Positions 34,644-64,000 are shown, counted from the first letter of the stretch. The stretch is DNA of 64,000 nt from Mesodorylaimus sp. YZB2_4 (GCA_030248295.1 JASANH010001575.1:186001-250000), one strand, 5' to 3'. Made by a program: numbers and translations. The notes: a model not told the origin generated them from the letters alone.

Positions 34644-34878
34644 ATTCGAAGGAATGCAAGCGAATCCCATCCTTGGGATCAACGGCTTCGACTACGGCCC
34701 TGAGAAGCGAGCTCCCAGTCCTCGTTTACTTCGGAAAGAGGATTGGGGACTCGCTGGTTCGGACATCACGTCTCCTCCCCTCGTGGGCCCAACTTCTGCT
34801 AGTTCAATCCCAGGGGCGACCATACCAGTGGGTGGTTTTGGCGCTGTAAGTAGCCTGGAACGGCTGCGACTTTTATAA
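34644..34878 (+). CDS. Possible exon, Pro/Ser-rich, unidentified
   Basis: An open plus-strand frame (FDYGPEKRAPSPRLLRKEDW, then a Pro/Ser/Gly-rich stretch) is followed either by a donor-like GCTGTAAGT at about 34844 or by TAA at 34876. The composition looks coding but no family or partner exon is known. It could be spurious. Confidence 0.25.
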
Positions 34879-35224
34879 TGATTTGTGAGATGTTTAGCCG
34901 TTGTTAGATGGCCATGAAGACAAGACGCGTGTTCTGTGACCTGTGTTATGTTATGCGATAAAAAGACTCGTTGCTGTTCTTGAGTGTTGAGATTTTCAAA
35001 GGAGAAGCACGCATTTGGGTTGGGTCAGATTAAATCGAGAGTGATGCACCGGGGTCGGCGAATTTTTTGGATGTGAACCTAGAAACAGCTTTAAGGCTGA
35101 CAATGAGCAGCTGTTGATAACGTGAGAGCTAGTGACTTGCGTCAGCGAAGGAGGCAATAGACTGCAAAGTTCTTGCATGTATTCTGAATTCCCAACCAAA
35201 ATACAGGTTGCGAAAAAGTATTGG
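34879..35224. other. Intergenic, no gene seen
   Basis: No supported coding frame and no recognisable element. Confidence 0.4.
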
Positions 35225-35970
35225 TATTTCTTGAAAAATCTGTTTTCAGACAAGGTCAAAGTTAGCCCAGCCACTCTACTCTGTCTAAATGCAGGGGGGA
35301 GACTGGGTTGGCTGGGCTCCCTCGGCGGCTTTTGTAAATAGATTGTGATCAAACAGATGCTAATCTGCCACTAATGAAAAGTCTAACACCTCAGCCACTC
35401 ATTCAGGCAATAGGCCGCTGGTCGTTAGTTCTATTGCAGAAGGTTGTACGCCTAAGCTATTAGCATGCTGGCTCCACAGAAGCTAAACCTCTTGTCATAG
35501 TATCACTGGGTAGGTGCTTCACATTCAGTATAGTCGTGCTGTTACGACATGCAACCTACTGCACAAGTCCTCACTGTTCCCCAAGTAAGTTCAAGGTAAC
35601 AAAAGGCAATCGTATTCCAAAACCACAAACTTCCAGACTTACTACAAAATACGAACAAATATATTCATGAGGGTATTGGCATTTGGTGAAAAACAGAAAG
35701 AATAGAATCCCGGAGGGAATCGACCCAATGACTTCACGATGCATGGAGTACAGCACAGAGACATGCGTGGTGGGTGGGTGTGGGAATGCGATTGTCAGCC
35801 TCGCCCTGAAGGCAACATAAGCGTAGATATATCACGTCCACATAAGTATTATCCACTCAAGCATGTGCCGCCGAGGGAGCCCAGCCAACCTCATTTGCCT
35901 TGCATTTGGTCAGAGTAGGGTGGCTGCGCTAACCTTTTCGTTGTCTAATAACAGATTTTTTTAGAAATGC
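35225..35970. mobile_element. Foldback element with ~100-bp inverted arms
   Basis: The left arm (about 35225-35335, ending GGTTGGCTGGGCTCCCTCGG) is the near reverse complement of about 35868-35970 (starting CCGAGGGAGCCCAGCCAACC). Similarity includes GTTAGCCCAGCCACTCTACT and AAAAATCTGTT. The interior has no transposase. A box-B-like GGGTCGATTCCC (minus strand, about 35712-35723) lies inside. Confidence 0.7.
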
Positions 35971-36960
35971 TAGCGAGCTTTTCCTGTGCTCTGCCCCCCG
36001 GAGTACAGTTTCGTTGTAAAAGTCGGTACTGCCGCACCAGCCCACCTTTAGTGCCATACCCATACCGTACTGTACCACCTCACGGTACAGAGGCACGGTT
36101 GTACGGTCGACCCTGGGGCGCGGGTTTCGGCTGAGATAAACCGCGCAATCGCGTGTGCCGAGTATGTGTACCTGGTGATGGGTGCTTTACAGCTATTCAG
36201 TTTTTTATGCACTTTTCGTGCGATAAGTTTCACGAAGTTCTTGCAGTGATTTCTCATTCTGTCCCGCGCCAGCGGTACAGCCGTAGCGGAGTCAGTTCCG
36301 ATTTGAGGAAACGGTATCGCTGGCATAAAGCTTATTTGAATTTCCCGCTTTTTCAGCCGCTAATGACACTTTTACATCAAAGTTGCCCACTTTGAAGCTT
36401 TTGCGCAGCACCCCATTCTTGAGAGCTCTTTGGACAGAATAGCAGAAAATTCCGGCTACTTTTTGGAAAGTAACCCAATTTTTAAGGCATAAATCAAAAA
36501 ACTGTTACCAAAATTTCTGTCAATGCAAATACCGCACAAGCTTAAAGCGAGAAATTTTTAAATGTTCCGATTTACGAAGCCAATTTGTGGAATGGCTTTT
36601 ATACCTCGATGTGAAGGTGCAAGAATCCACCCAATAGAATATCCCTCAAATTACTTTCCTGTGTCCCACAATGAGCTGACTGATCGTGAGCCGAGCTTTG
36701 AAAACGTGGGGCAGTCGCTTCCCTTTTTCCAACGGTAGCATCTTTTGAAAACCATGCACGCCTTCCCTGGCTGCGGTCACCCTTCAAGGATGCCCACTGG
36801 CGCACACATGAGAGATGAGTACACCAGGCTCCAGACATTTTGCATGATTACGAGACGAGCCTTTCACGAGTCACTCCAAAACCTAAACCTCGACAACGAG
36901 CACTTGCGGATGAGAAAGGCACAAAACCAAGGTTAATAGAGCACGAAACCAGATCACGAA
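35971..36960. other. Intergenic with a GTACCG-rich repeat, no gene seen
   Basis: About 36025-36115 resembles 13690-13790 (alternating GTACCGTACT/CCCGTACC, ending GGTCGACCCTGG-like), so it is a dispersed repeat. The rest shows nothing recognisable. Confidence 0.45.
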
Positions 36961-38229
36961 TCATTCGGGTTTCTTCATGAGAATCTTCACTTTGGGCGAC
37001 CATTTATCTTTAGTTTCCAGCGGCAGGCACAGTCCGAGCACGCAGACCCCTTCCTTGTTGCCGAAACTGTTTTCTTCGACTGAGCATCTGCTTCCTGACG
37101 GAAGCTGCGCCATTGGAATCGAGCCGTTTTCGGTGCATTTGACATGACACTCTTCGCGCATTTCCAAATCACTGGCTGGAATTCCACAAGCCGAGGCCAA
37201 GTACTTGATTTGCTCCTCCTCCTCCTCCATGTTTCGCGCGTACGACTCGCATTTGTGGCACTTCCACACTTTGATCAGGTCATTGGGATCGCACAGCTCG
37301 TTGCGAGCGCCCGTCACAGGATTGACGCTGAGATCGCAGTGGAAGAAGCCCATTCGCACACCGTACTTGGCCAGCGGATGGGAGCAGCTTTTGTTGCAGA
37401 AGTCGGGGCAGTAGCTCATGTTGCACCCGCCGACGTACCACGAGACCAAATTGTTGAAGAAGGCTTTGTCCTCGGCGGACTGGTGATTGATGCACGGCAT
37501 GTCGTTGATCGGACGCACGACCAGGACCTTCCTCCCCGGGAATGGGACGCTCGGCCACCAATGTTTTGCAGGGAGACCAGAATCCTCGCACACTCCATCG
37601 ATGCACCATTTCTGCGATGGCGCTGTAGCGTTGCCACAGTCGGCGTGATCGAGGATCACGGAGAATTTTGTTCCGGTGCTGGCGAACTGAGTCCTTAAAT
37701 TTCCACCTTCTGTAAATACGCGAAACCCCATCTTGTCGCAGAGCTGCCCGCTTCATTGGTGGCAGCTCGTTTTGGCTTCGTACACGCATTCAGGTTCAAT
37801 TACCTTTACTAACGCATAATCTCGGCCCAAAGCCGTTTTTGTGGTCAGACTTTTGTCCAAAATGGTGGTCATCTCCTCGTGTTTCTCGTACACGAAGTAG
37901 GCACCCACGCCGATCAGCACGACGATGAGGGCGAAGATGATGGTGAAGCAGGCGATCACTGCGATCAAGGTCCTTTGCTTTTGTTTCTTGCTCTTCTGAT
38001 TCCACCAACGCAGTCCAACCGGCTCTCCGCTTTTGTCCATCAACGAACTTTTCTTGAAGAAATCACGCCGCGTCACCACTTCGCACGGTTGGTCTATCAA
38101 CGACGCGGCTGGCTCATTCTTCCCCGATGATTTCTGCTCGCTGACCAACTTCGACCCCGACTGGCTCTTGCTGGACGCATCCGTTTTTGGAGCGATCGAA
38201 GATTTCGCACTTTTCGCGGATTTTATCAT
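36961..38229 (-). CDS. Type II membrane protein with ADAM/ADAMTS-like cysteine-rich ectodomain
   Basis: The start is ATG 38229. The first ~85 residues are cytoplasmic and Lys/Ser-rich. They are followed by KKQKQR, one transmembrane helix (LIAVIACFTIIFALIVVLIG) and a Cys-rich ectodomain to TGA 36961. The ectodomain has paired motifs of the sort seen in ADAM/ADAMTS and tick metalloprotease Cys-rich regions: DHADCGNATAPSQKWCIDGV and GSRCSVEENSFGNKEGVCVL. There is no HExxH zinc-binding site, so no protease activity is expected. An in-frame TGA lies at 37753-37755. It disappears if 37803-37744 (AAG|GTAATT to GGGCAG|CTC) is a 60-nt phase-0 intron, giving about 402 aa. That segment encodes plausible Cys-containing sequence, so readthrough or a nonsense allele is also possible. 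Confidence 0.72.
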
Positions 38230-38401
38230 TCCGTATTCTCTCGCACCGCAAGTCACTCAAGCAGCTGTCGCGCATTGTGAAGAATTCTCGAATGACACGT
38301 TTCACGTGGGCAGGCTGTTGGGGGACAGGCAACGTAAAGTCGTGATTTTGTGCTGAAACGCAAGTTTACATTGCAGTCCTGTTTCTGTGCCTGAGAGCGA
38401 C

Positions 38402-39627
38402 CATGGCTGTACTCAAGTATTTTAAGGCTCCACGAACGCCTATAAAACCGGTTCAGCATGCTCAAATTTGTCGAGCATGGACTTGCAAGGCCTCTTTTTG
38501 AAATAATACCGAAAAAACGGTCATTGCAAAGCATTTCTGAGCATATCCAAGGAAGTGGAGTCGACTTTTTCTCGTTCATTCCAAAAATCGCCTCACAGGC
38601 ATTCGTCTGCCGGCATTACAATAAGGTGCGCGTTGGCGTGAGACAGAAAATGCACAGAGAATGTGAAACTGAAAGATCGAGGGGGAAGTGAAACTGGAAG
38701 AGTGCTCGATTTGTTCTGTTACGAAGTTTGCTAACCGAAGTTGTGAACGCGAAAAGCTAGCAAGAGCAATATAAAACATGACCACAAACTTATTGTGCGC
38801 GAATGCTTTCTTGCTGATCAAAAACTGCCTCTTGTAAAAACCTACAAATGAAGTGCTTGTTGCACGTTGAATAAATTGAGGGTCGCCTCAACAGCTGTTT
38901 TGCTCCCTCTCGGAAATTGTCGTTCTTTGACCCAACCTTTGAGCACAGAATAAATATGGATGCAACATCGTGCACTGCCCATATGAGTGACTGCTTGATT
39001 ACTCCCCCAGAAAAAAACTAAAGTCTACAGGCTGATGCGCGGAGGCAGAAAAGCTCAAAAACTTTAACGCCAGGGTAGAATCGAACCTGAACATTAGTTT
39101 CGAAATCCTGCTCTCCGCCAAGGGAGAGGGTCCTAATTTCCTGCTCTGAATCTAGCCTTCGTGGCCTCAGCATTGATTATCCCAACATATATTAGGTATG
39201 TCTACAGGCGCAATTATACTCGACAAAATTTCTACTCCTACCCCTACGGTAGGTGTAATGGCCATATACTTAAGCGTGTGCTATTACACCTACCCGAGGG
39301 GTAGGTGTAGAAATTTTGTCGACTATAAATGCGCCTTTACGGAAGCCCATGCTGTGGGCGACCATAAATCATTTCTCAAATCAAGCCTATCGTACCTGAA
39401 CATCAAAACAAACGCGCCAAATTCAAACTGGTATGCTCATTTTTAGAAATGAAGCGAAATGTCGACGGCACTTTCTTGGTTGTGCTCAGAAATGCTTTGC
39501 ATTGACCCTTTTTGCGATATCGTTTCCAAAAGGGGCCTTTGAAGTCCATTTTTTTGCATTTCCGCGTAATGGTCGACCATTTTTAGCATGCGTAACCGCT
39601 TTTACAGGCGTAGGAGGAGCCTTGGCC
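38402..39627. mobile_element. hAT-like foldback element (same family as 19390-20443), right end truncated
   Basis: The left end CATGGCTGTACTCAAGTATT is followed by an arm that is inverted at about 39345-39627 (shared TTCAGCATGCTC, CAAGGCCTCTTTTTGAAAT). The last ~20 bp of the right terminus are missing; it stops at GGAGCCTTGG. A small hairpin element (39207-39335) sits inside. Confidence 0.65.
39207..39335. repeat. Near-perfect 53-bp inverted repeat (hairpin)
   Basis: The arms 39207-39259 and 39283-39335 are reverse complements apart from about five mismatches, around a 23-base loop. The core reads GACAAAATTTCTAC, then CCTACCCCT, then GGTAGGTGTAAT. It is probably a tiny MITE or a recently extended cruciform. 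Confidence 0.8.
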
Positions 39628-40128
39628 GTGAGGGCGACAGAGCGATGACTTTTCTCTGCTAGCTTGGGCCAGCATATAAGCTTAACTCAGGGTCAGAGTG
39701 GCACGATTGGTGAAACGCAAGTTTAAGGAGGAGTTTGGCTGATCGATCAATCAATAAAAGTTAGAAGGCCAACTGCAGTTAATGACAGTAAACAGTCAGC
39801 CTCGCTGATGGATACGACTGCAGAGAGAACATAGCTGACTCGCAATCAGATTTGGCAAATACATACTGTCTGTTTTCTTTGAAAATGTACCGAGGACCAA
39901 CCAAGGGCTGGCCAGTCGATTTTTTTGACACCCTTTTTTTATGTGCTCAATCGAAAGTACTCTCAGAACTGATTTACTTGGCGGAAGTAAAATTTTAAAA
40001 TGCGTGCAGTATACATGGATATATAGCTTTGTTATAGTAAAAAGTGGTCATTTTTGGGTAAAAAACCATAACTTGCTTATTTTTGGGCCTAGACAATTAA
40101 AAAATGAAGAAATGACCGCTACATTCTG
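39340..40128. repeat. Dispersed composite repeat, copy 2
   Basis: Matches 9690-10460 in order and orientation, including the non-repetitive linker with TGGCACGATTGGTGAAACGC. See that entry. Confidence 0.75.
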
Positions 40129-41105
40129 AGGGAAGAGCTTTCAAATGGTTTTTGCCGCGTCAGAATTCGCTGATTTTCACCCGAGATATTGAAGAAAACT
40201 CAAACTCGGAAGGATTGCCTGCAGTACACACCTTTTGAATTTCCCGCCCGCGTGCCGCTTATGACATTGAAGCGGGGTTGGCTGCTTATTCTGGGAATCG
40301 CCTGTTGATTCATAACTTTTTCACTACGCGTGGGTTAAATTCTGTGCTAGAGTATCTATCTTTCATGTCAAATCAGAAAAGTGATAAATTTACTAACGAT
40401 TGCCAGAATAAGCAGCCAAAGCCGCTCATCTGTAATAAGCGGCACGCGGGCGGGAAATTCAAAAGATGCTTACCGTAGACACCCCATCCGAATTTGAGTT
40501 TTCTCCAATATCTCGGGTGAAAATCAGCGAATTCTGACGCGGCAAAAACCATTTGAAAGCTCTTTCCAGGGGCCACGAGGTGGGCTATTACTGATCAGCC
40601 CATCTGATAAACAGCTCAAATTATTGATCAGTTTTGGCTAAAATTGCCTAAATAGGGTTCAGTTATCCCACATATGCGCAATAATCTATGGTCGAAGGGT
40701 CAAATTTCGATCTGTTTTGTGATGTGGTGGCCCTAGACTACTATTTCAGCGAAAAAACAGGGTTGGACTGGATTAATAATTTGCTCATATGCGATTATGT
40801 GACTGATCACGGCTGATCACAGCCGGTTTTTGTTGAATATCTCATGATCAGTTATAGCTAGGCTACTTTTGAAAAAATGATGCAGATTCCTCAGAATGTA
40901 GCGGCCAATTCTGTATTTTAAAAAATTTTTCAGACATAAAAATAAGCAAGTTTTGACTTTTTGACCAAACGTGACCACGTTTTACCTGAAATGCGCTATA
41001 TTTCCATGTATGGGCATATGTTCTACTCCATTCAAGACAATCAGTTTTGTGAGTACTTTCGATAGAGCACATAAAAAAGGGGGTCGAAAAAAGTCGACTG
41101 GGCAG
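39914..41105. mobile_element. Foldback element with ~200-bp arms, carrying a nested MITE
   Basis: The left end CAGTCGATTTTTTTGACACC pairs with the right end GGGTCGAAAAAAGTCGACTG. Arms include TATGTGCTCAATCGAAAGTA and its inverse TACTTTCGATAGAGCACATA. A different MITE (40135-40562) is inserted in the left half. Confidence 0.75.
40135..40562. mobile_element. 428-bp MITE with ~100-bp terminal inverted repeats
   Basis: It begins GAGCTTTCAAATGGTTTTTG and ends CAAAAACCATTTGAAAGCTC. The arms stay complementary for about 100 bp (including TCGCTGATTTTCACCCGAGA). The interior is non-coding. Inserted in the 39914-41105 element. Confidence 0.85.
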
Positions 41106-41379
41106 CACTTGGTCGGGTCTCTCAGAAACCCTCTCTTAACTGTGGAATAAACAGTTTGCAGAAAACTTTTTTGAATTTTTTGACATCTGTGAAACTTTTT
41201 TTGTTTCTTTAATAACAGTTTTGCAATTCAAATTCAAATTTTTCAAAAATGCTTGATTTCGCGCCTGATAGAGCGCTAATGAAAGCGCAAGAAAAGTTAG
41301 AGTTCTTCCTCATCAGCGAGTGACAACAAATCAAGCGTTCGACTGTGCTCAAGAAATCAGACCACCGAACATTCCCACG

Positions 41380-41600
41380 GCCCACGCTCATGCTCGCCGC
41401 GAGGTGGCGCCCGAGTCGCCTAGTTCGCCGCTCGCTGATTGGTTCATTCTAATTACAGCCCCGCCCACCGCGGTCTTTGTCGCCGCGCCCTGGCGGCAGG
41501 CAGATTGTTGCGTGGCTTGGCGCGAGTGGGTGCGTCTGTTGAACAGTCGTCTTTGTCCGCGGTCCATTGTAGAAGAGGACCTTGTTCATTGCATTTTCAC
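41380..41600 (+). promoter_or_regulatory. CpG-rich, TATA-less promoter region of Notch
   Basis: This GC/CpG-dense patch about 160-370 bp upstream of the Notch ATG contains an inverted CCAAT box (GATTGG, about 41437) and a GC box (CCCCGCCC, about 41459). The CpG density contrasts with the AT-rich flanks. No TATA box is evident. Promoter status is inferred from composition and position. Confidence 0.5.
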
Positions 41601-41755
41601 TTTGTCAATTATTTTAGTAAAACTTTTTAAAAATTTGATCTTTTTTACGCGCCAACATTTTTTCGAATCGGATGGATGCGTGTTGATCTGGAATCGATCG
41701 TCGACATTCGGACCTTGACATTTTTATAATTGCATATTAGGAATTTCTTACGAAA

Positions 41756-60111
<18,356 letters not shown>

Positions 60112-60668
60112 TCGAGGCCTTGAGTGAATGCACGGTTTGATTTTTATGTATGCAATGATTTGCCCTGTGTCTATACATCATATTCTGGTGTCGAGCATAG
60201 TTACGAGTGTGAATACTGGTACCGTATTTTTGCATTCATTGTTTCTATTTTCGTAGAGTAAAGTGTCTGTTGGTATATAGTATGTATAATACCAGGGGGG
60301 GGGGGTAAAGTCGTGACGCATTCTGAGTCTGGCTTTTCATGGTGTTCATTTCCTGAATGCCCCAATGTGACCGAAGGCGGCTACAGAAACTCCGACTGGA
60401 GCAGGCAAGGCTCGCGGGTGAAACATCAACCCGACGGGCGGAGGTTTCCCGTGGTCCACCTGCGCCAGGTGTACAGTTATTTCGTTTTATCACTGGGATG
60501 CCAGCTGCGAAAACTTGAACTCCCTCCTACATATCTGTCAATTATGACAAAGTTACAAGTTGTCCTCAGTTTGGGAAATTTGAATGTGGCGGCAATGCGT
60601 TGTCTGTGTCTCAAGTATGTCTGCTTGCGAGCGCGAGCGTGCGGCGCGGTAGTCAGAGCTGCAGGCTA
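60112..60668. other. Notch 3' flank, no gene seen
   Basis: The 3' flank of Notch includes a poly-G run at about 60295-60306 and a single unit related to the 46190-46730 repeat (about 60421). No coding support. Confidence 0.5.
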
Positions 60669-60676
60669 TTTGTTGG

Positions 60677-61419
60677 CAGCGTTGCCAGATGCAGCTAGAA
60701 TCCGCTAGATCTAGCGGATTTTTTGTCCGACAGCGGGAAAAACAGCGGATTGAGTGTTTTAGCGGAATTTGCAGCTAATTTTGGGTTTTTCAGCGGATTC
60801 TAGCAGATTTATGCCAATCTTTGTTCGAGTAGCCTTTGCGGGAAGGTCTTTTTAACAGCTCGCGCATTTTTCTGCGATTTCTGAGACACAGTTTTGTCCG
60901 TGCGTTGAGGTCTGAAGGGTCAGGGTTGACAAGGGATGGAGTAGGCAACACAATAATTTCGACTATGGCCTACGATTTTGAATAAAAGACCGTAATTGAC
61001 AACAAATTCATAGTTGAGCGCTCAGTCGGTATTACAGTAGGCCTAATCACAGTCCAGCCTTTGGCACGAGGTGTGGGTCTCAAAAGCGGTCCCCCCCCCC
61101 CGTATTCCATCCCCCTTGTTTGGCATGAATAGAAATTTTCGTTTTTCCCTCTTCCCTGGCCTTTGACCTCCAGCTTGGTAGTAACGATCCTTGAAATTTG
61201 TAGTTGATGGAACCACAGCATCTGAGCATGCTTGAGTAGGTAAACGTTTCCTCATACGTAGTTATTTGCTGTATTCCATGTTTTATTTGCTAAAAAAGCT
61301 CAGTTTTGCGACAAATTTTTAGCGAATTTTTTAGCGGATTCTTTAACATATACAGCGGATTTTTAGCAGATTTCCAGGTCCCTGGCAGCGAGTTTTCAAT
61401 TTTGCATCTGGCAACGCTG
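60677..61419. mobile_element. hAT-like non-autonomous element with perfect 8-bp TSD
   Basis: The ends are CAGCGTTGCCAGATGCA and TGCATCTGGCAACGCTG, a perfect 17-bp inverted pair. The flanks TTTGTTGG (60669-60676 and 61420-61427) are identical. Subterminal AGCGGATT motifs are repeated near both ends in inverted context. It is 743 bp long with no transposase. The CAG start and 8-bp duplication fit the hAT superfamily. Confidence 0.88.
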
Positions 61420-61427
61420 TTTGTTGG

Positions 61428-63229
61428 AGATTTGTTGATCATGAGGCAGTCTCTCGCTCGAGTGGCATGGTAGCCAAAGCTGCAGGGTCAAGGAGTGCTT
61501 GTTCGCTCTCCAGACTCGGTTGGGCTGCTTGGCTTCTCTGCACGCGGATGATCAAGTCCCATGCGATGAATGAGTGGAAGATGGGTAGAGCTCTCGCTTA
61601 GTTGCGCTCCTTATATTGTAGCTGGCAGAAAGGACCCTAGAAGACTCAGTAGCGAAGGGCAGCGTCGCTACACTATTCTGCTCACGTCGTATCAAAAATA
61701 TGGTTTGGATTTAAAACTGATAAATGATTTTAGACCCCTCATTTTCTTTTGCTGATCATGACTGCTGATAGGATAACGAAATTCAAAACTTGTTGTGCCT
61801 ATTGCAGCCTACCTACGAGCAGCAGATGAGTGTGTCCTAGTTTTTCGTAGCTAGCTGACTCATGCACCAGTCACCTGCCTTTCTTTGGCATTGCTTGCCG
61901 ATTCATTTATTGGATTCGCCTGCTCGCTTTTCTGGATTTACTCGCTCAAACACTAACATTAAGCATCAGGGACTGTGATATACTAGCCAGAAAGCATCAG
62001 GGTCTTTTGTGATTATGCCTTGCAGACTGGGGTTCATCTTTTTCTGGAAAAATTTTTTAATTTCTCCAGAACGCCATCCACAAAAGAAAAAGATGGTGGC
62101 ACGAATTTTTTATTGAACAAGGGCGCTCCGTGTGCGAAAGAATTTTTGGTTAGCCTTGCTATTCGAAACTAGATACTAAATTAGCCGTGTTTCGTGCGGC
62201 TTCTCTCTCGCTTGCTCGATTTTTCGAAGAAAGGAAGGAAGTGTTCAAAATCAAAGATCAGCAACGAGTTATTTTCACTTGTTTTCGATCGATTCTTAAA
62301 ATATCTGTCAAAAAACGGAGAGACCAAGGTGAGCAGTCAAAAATTGAGTTTCTAGACCATGCCATAACAAGATTCCGCGGAAATTTTCCGTGCGTAGGCC
62401 TGTTTTAAGAAATTTTATCATCTGCTCTTCAAGTTTCACGAAATTTAAGCATCCTAACTAAATGATCCTGAATTACGAAATGAAAACTGCTCTTTGCTTA
62501 CTTATGAATTTCAGTTTTTTCAGAGATCCAATTTTTCGACGAGAACATTCATGAAAAATGAAAATTTTAAGGCGACTGAATCTTGTATCGAGTAAGTTTC
62601 AACAATTTTTTCTATCGTACAGTGCAGAGAAATACTGAATTATGATGACCATTGAACAGATCCAACGCTGAAAATCATGTGTGGATATTATGCCAAGCGT
62701 CTGAGCCGCCTTTGCTGTGCGAAAAACTTTTTTTTGACTACAGTGACTCGAAAAAGCATGTTTTTCAAACAGCCTGCAACACGCGCGTCCTGCAACGATG
62801 GGCAATCGAGTCGATAATTGATTGGTTTGATCGATCGAAATATTGATCGTCGTCGATATTTGATCCCAACATCGATCTGATCGATCGATGTCGAATCGAC
62901 ATTAAAGCAAGCGCGATCAGAAAAATCGATAATCAGGCAGGTAGGTTCAAAAATGGTAGTTTTGCGAATTAGATTTAATGCATGGCGTGCTTTAATGCCC
63001 GCTAATTTCATCTTGAATTAGCGAGTTTCGCTTGCACGCAAAAAAATATGCTAAATCCCTCCACTAGGCCGCATAATCTCGGTCATAGTTGAGAATATAT
63101 TTTAGCAAACATTGACAAAAACGGTTTTAGTCGCAGGTTTTGTGGGCAGCTGAGGAACGTCCTTGTAAAGTCGGCAATTCTAAGAAAAGCTTTGAAAACT
63201 TTGAAATATGGAAAATGGGAAGTTTTTGA
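61428..63229. other. Non-coding, no gene recognised
   Basis: AT-rich sequence with short frames only. About 62820-62900 is rich in GATCGAT. No exon with good splice sites and coding character was found. Confidence 0.45.
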
Positions 63230-63500
63230 GTAGGTATCACAGAAAATAGAAATTTTTGGTGTTGGAATCAATAAAATTTTGGAATTTTTGAGCTTAAATC
63301 AGGGAGCAATCGGAATTTTTCTCGGCTAAAATCTGGGAAAATAGGAATGTTGGGCTGGAATCAAGGAAAACAGAAATTTTTTAGCTGAAATCAGGGAAAA
63401 CTGGGAGTTTGCATTTTGAGGTTTGAAATTTTGAATCACCCGCCTTTTCTGTTGATCATGATGAAAGTCAGAAATCAGTTGAAATTGTCGAGCAGTCGAG
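63230..63500. repeat. Dispersed repeat, second copy of the 51650-51990 family
   Basis: Tandem AATCAGGGAAAA-TAGGAATTTTT units are followed by TTTTGAGGTTTGAAATTTT, TTGATCATGATGAAAGTCAG and AAATCAGTT, in the same order as at 51650-51990. Confidence 0.65.
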
Positions 63501-63684
63501 AGAAAATTTGAAAAAAGTCGGAAAAGAATTCTCTGTCTCTAAAACCTGGGAATTCTTTAAACTTTAGGTCAGTTTCTACTTTCCCCTCATCCTTACCATA
63601 CCCCGATGGTACTCCACTTTAAAAATCATTCTGTGTCTGACTGACATTGTCCCCCTAAACATCAGACCATTGTAGTAACCCTTT

Positions 63685-64000
63685 GGACACTGCTATGTTC
63701 ATAGCCATTCTAATCAGTCTACCTGAAATAGTCCGCTATCACATCGGAGTCTTTCAAGCGGACTGTAACTTCCGGAGCTATTATAGTGGAATCTTTGAAA
63801 CATTGACCCCTCGAATACTTCACAAGTTGCAAGTCATTCTGAGCCAGCGAGACATTGCTTGCTGAACCAGGGGACAATTGCAGGCAGACTTGGAGTTCCG
63901 GGTCCATCAACTGAGGGTCGGTGCTATGTTCGAATCATTCTAATTAGTCTGCCTGAAATGGTCCACTACATCGGAAACTTTCAGGCAGACTGGTAGTTCT
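63685..64000. repeat. ~230-bp tandem repeat, cut by window end
   Basis: TGCTATGTTC, ATTCTAATCAGTCTACCTGA, AATAGTCCGCTA and CATCGGAGTCTTTCAAGCGG (63692-63765) recur with changes at about 63922-63990 (ATTCTAATTAGTCTGCCTGA). The second unit runs out of the window. Confidence 0.65.

Overview
This is a window of animal nuclear DNA. Its genes are split by spliceosomal introns (GT-AG, many only 48-60 nt long), and it carries Notch, INCENP and CtIP/RBBP8 homologues next to non-LTR and hAT-like transposable elements. There is no rRNA, operon or prokaryotic signal. The species cannot be named from the sequence. The mix of very short introns, a shortened Notch ectodomain and lineage-specific membrane proteins suggests an invertebrate with a partly compacted genome.

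Layout. 1-8116 and 14311-26523 are two direct copies of one segmental duplication. Each copy holds a CR1/Jockey-like LINE (- strand), a von Willebrand A-like gene (- strand) and a single-pass membrane protein gene with a basic tail (+ strand). The copies have decayed in complementary ways: copy A has the LINE reverse transcriptase but not the endonuclease, while copy B has the endonuclease but has lost the RT active site. Between them (8117-14310) lie a 688-bp hAT-like MITE, other foldback repeats and an intact nine-exon type I membrane glycoprotein gene (- strand, 11129-14271). INCENP (+, 26563-30743) starts about 40 bp after the end of copy B. The C-terminal exons of CtIP/RBBP8 follow (+, 31961-32304).

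32511-38229 carries two more minus-strand membrane protein genes. One (32511-34602) shares a distinctive cysteine module with the 11-14 kb gene. The other (36961-38229) is a type II membrane protein with ADAM/ADAMTS-like cysteine motifs. 38400-41110 is a nest of foldback elements. From 41756 to 60111 runs a complete 21-exon Notch gene (1712 aa predicted): signal peptide, only 17 EGF repeats, three LNRs, heterodimerisation domain with a furin site, transmembrane segment, RAM, ankyrin repeats and a PPPY-containing tail. Its introns 2-4 are large and filled with tandem repeats. After Notch there is a hAT-like element with a perfect 8-bp target-site duplication (60677-61419), then non-coding repeats to the end.

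Functionally the window mixes conserved machinery (Notch signalling, the chromosomal passenger complex, DNA-end resection) with a locally expanded, fast-evolving set of cell-surface proteins. That set is the most novel content. INCENP and the 37-kb gene contain in-frame stop codons under their simplest splice models, and CtIP lacks the usual CDK-phosphorylated residue.
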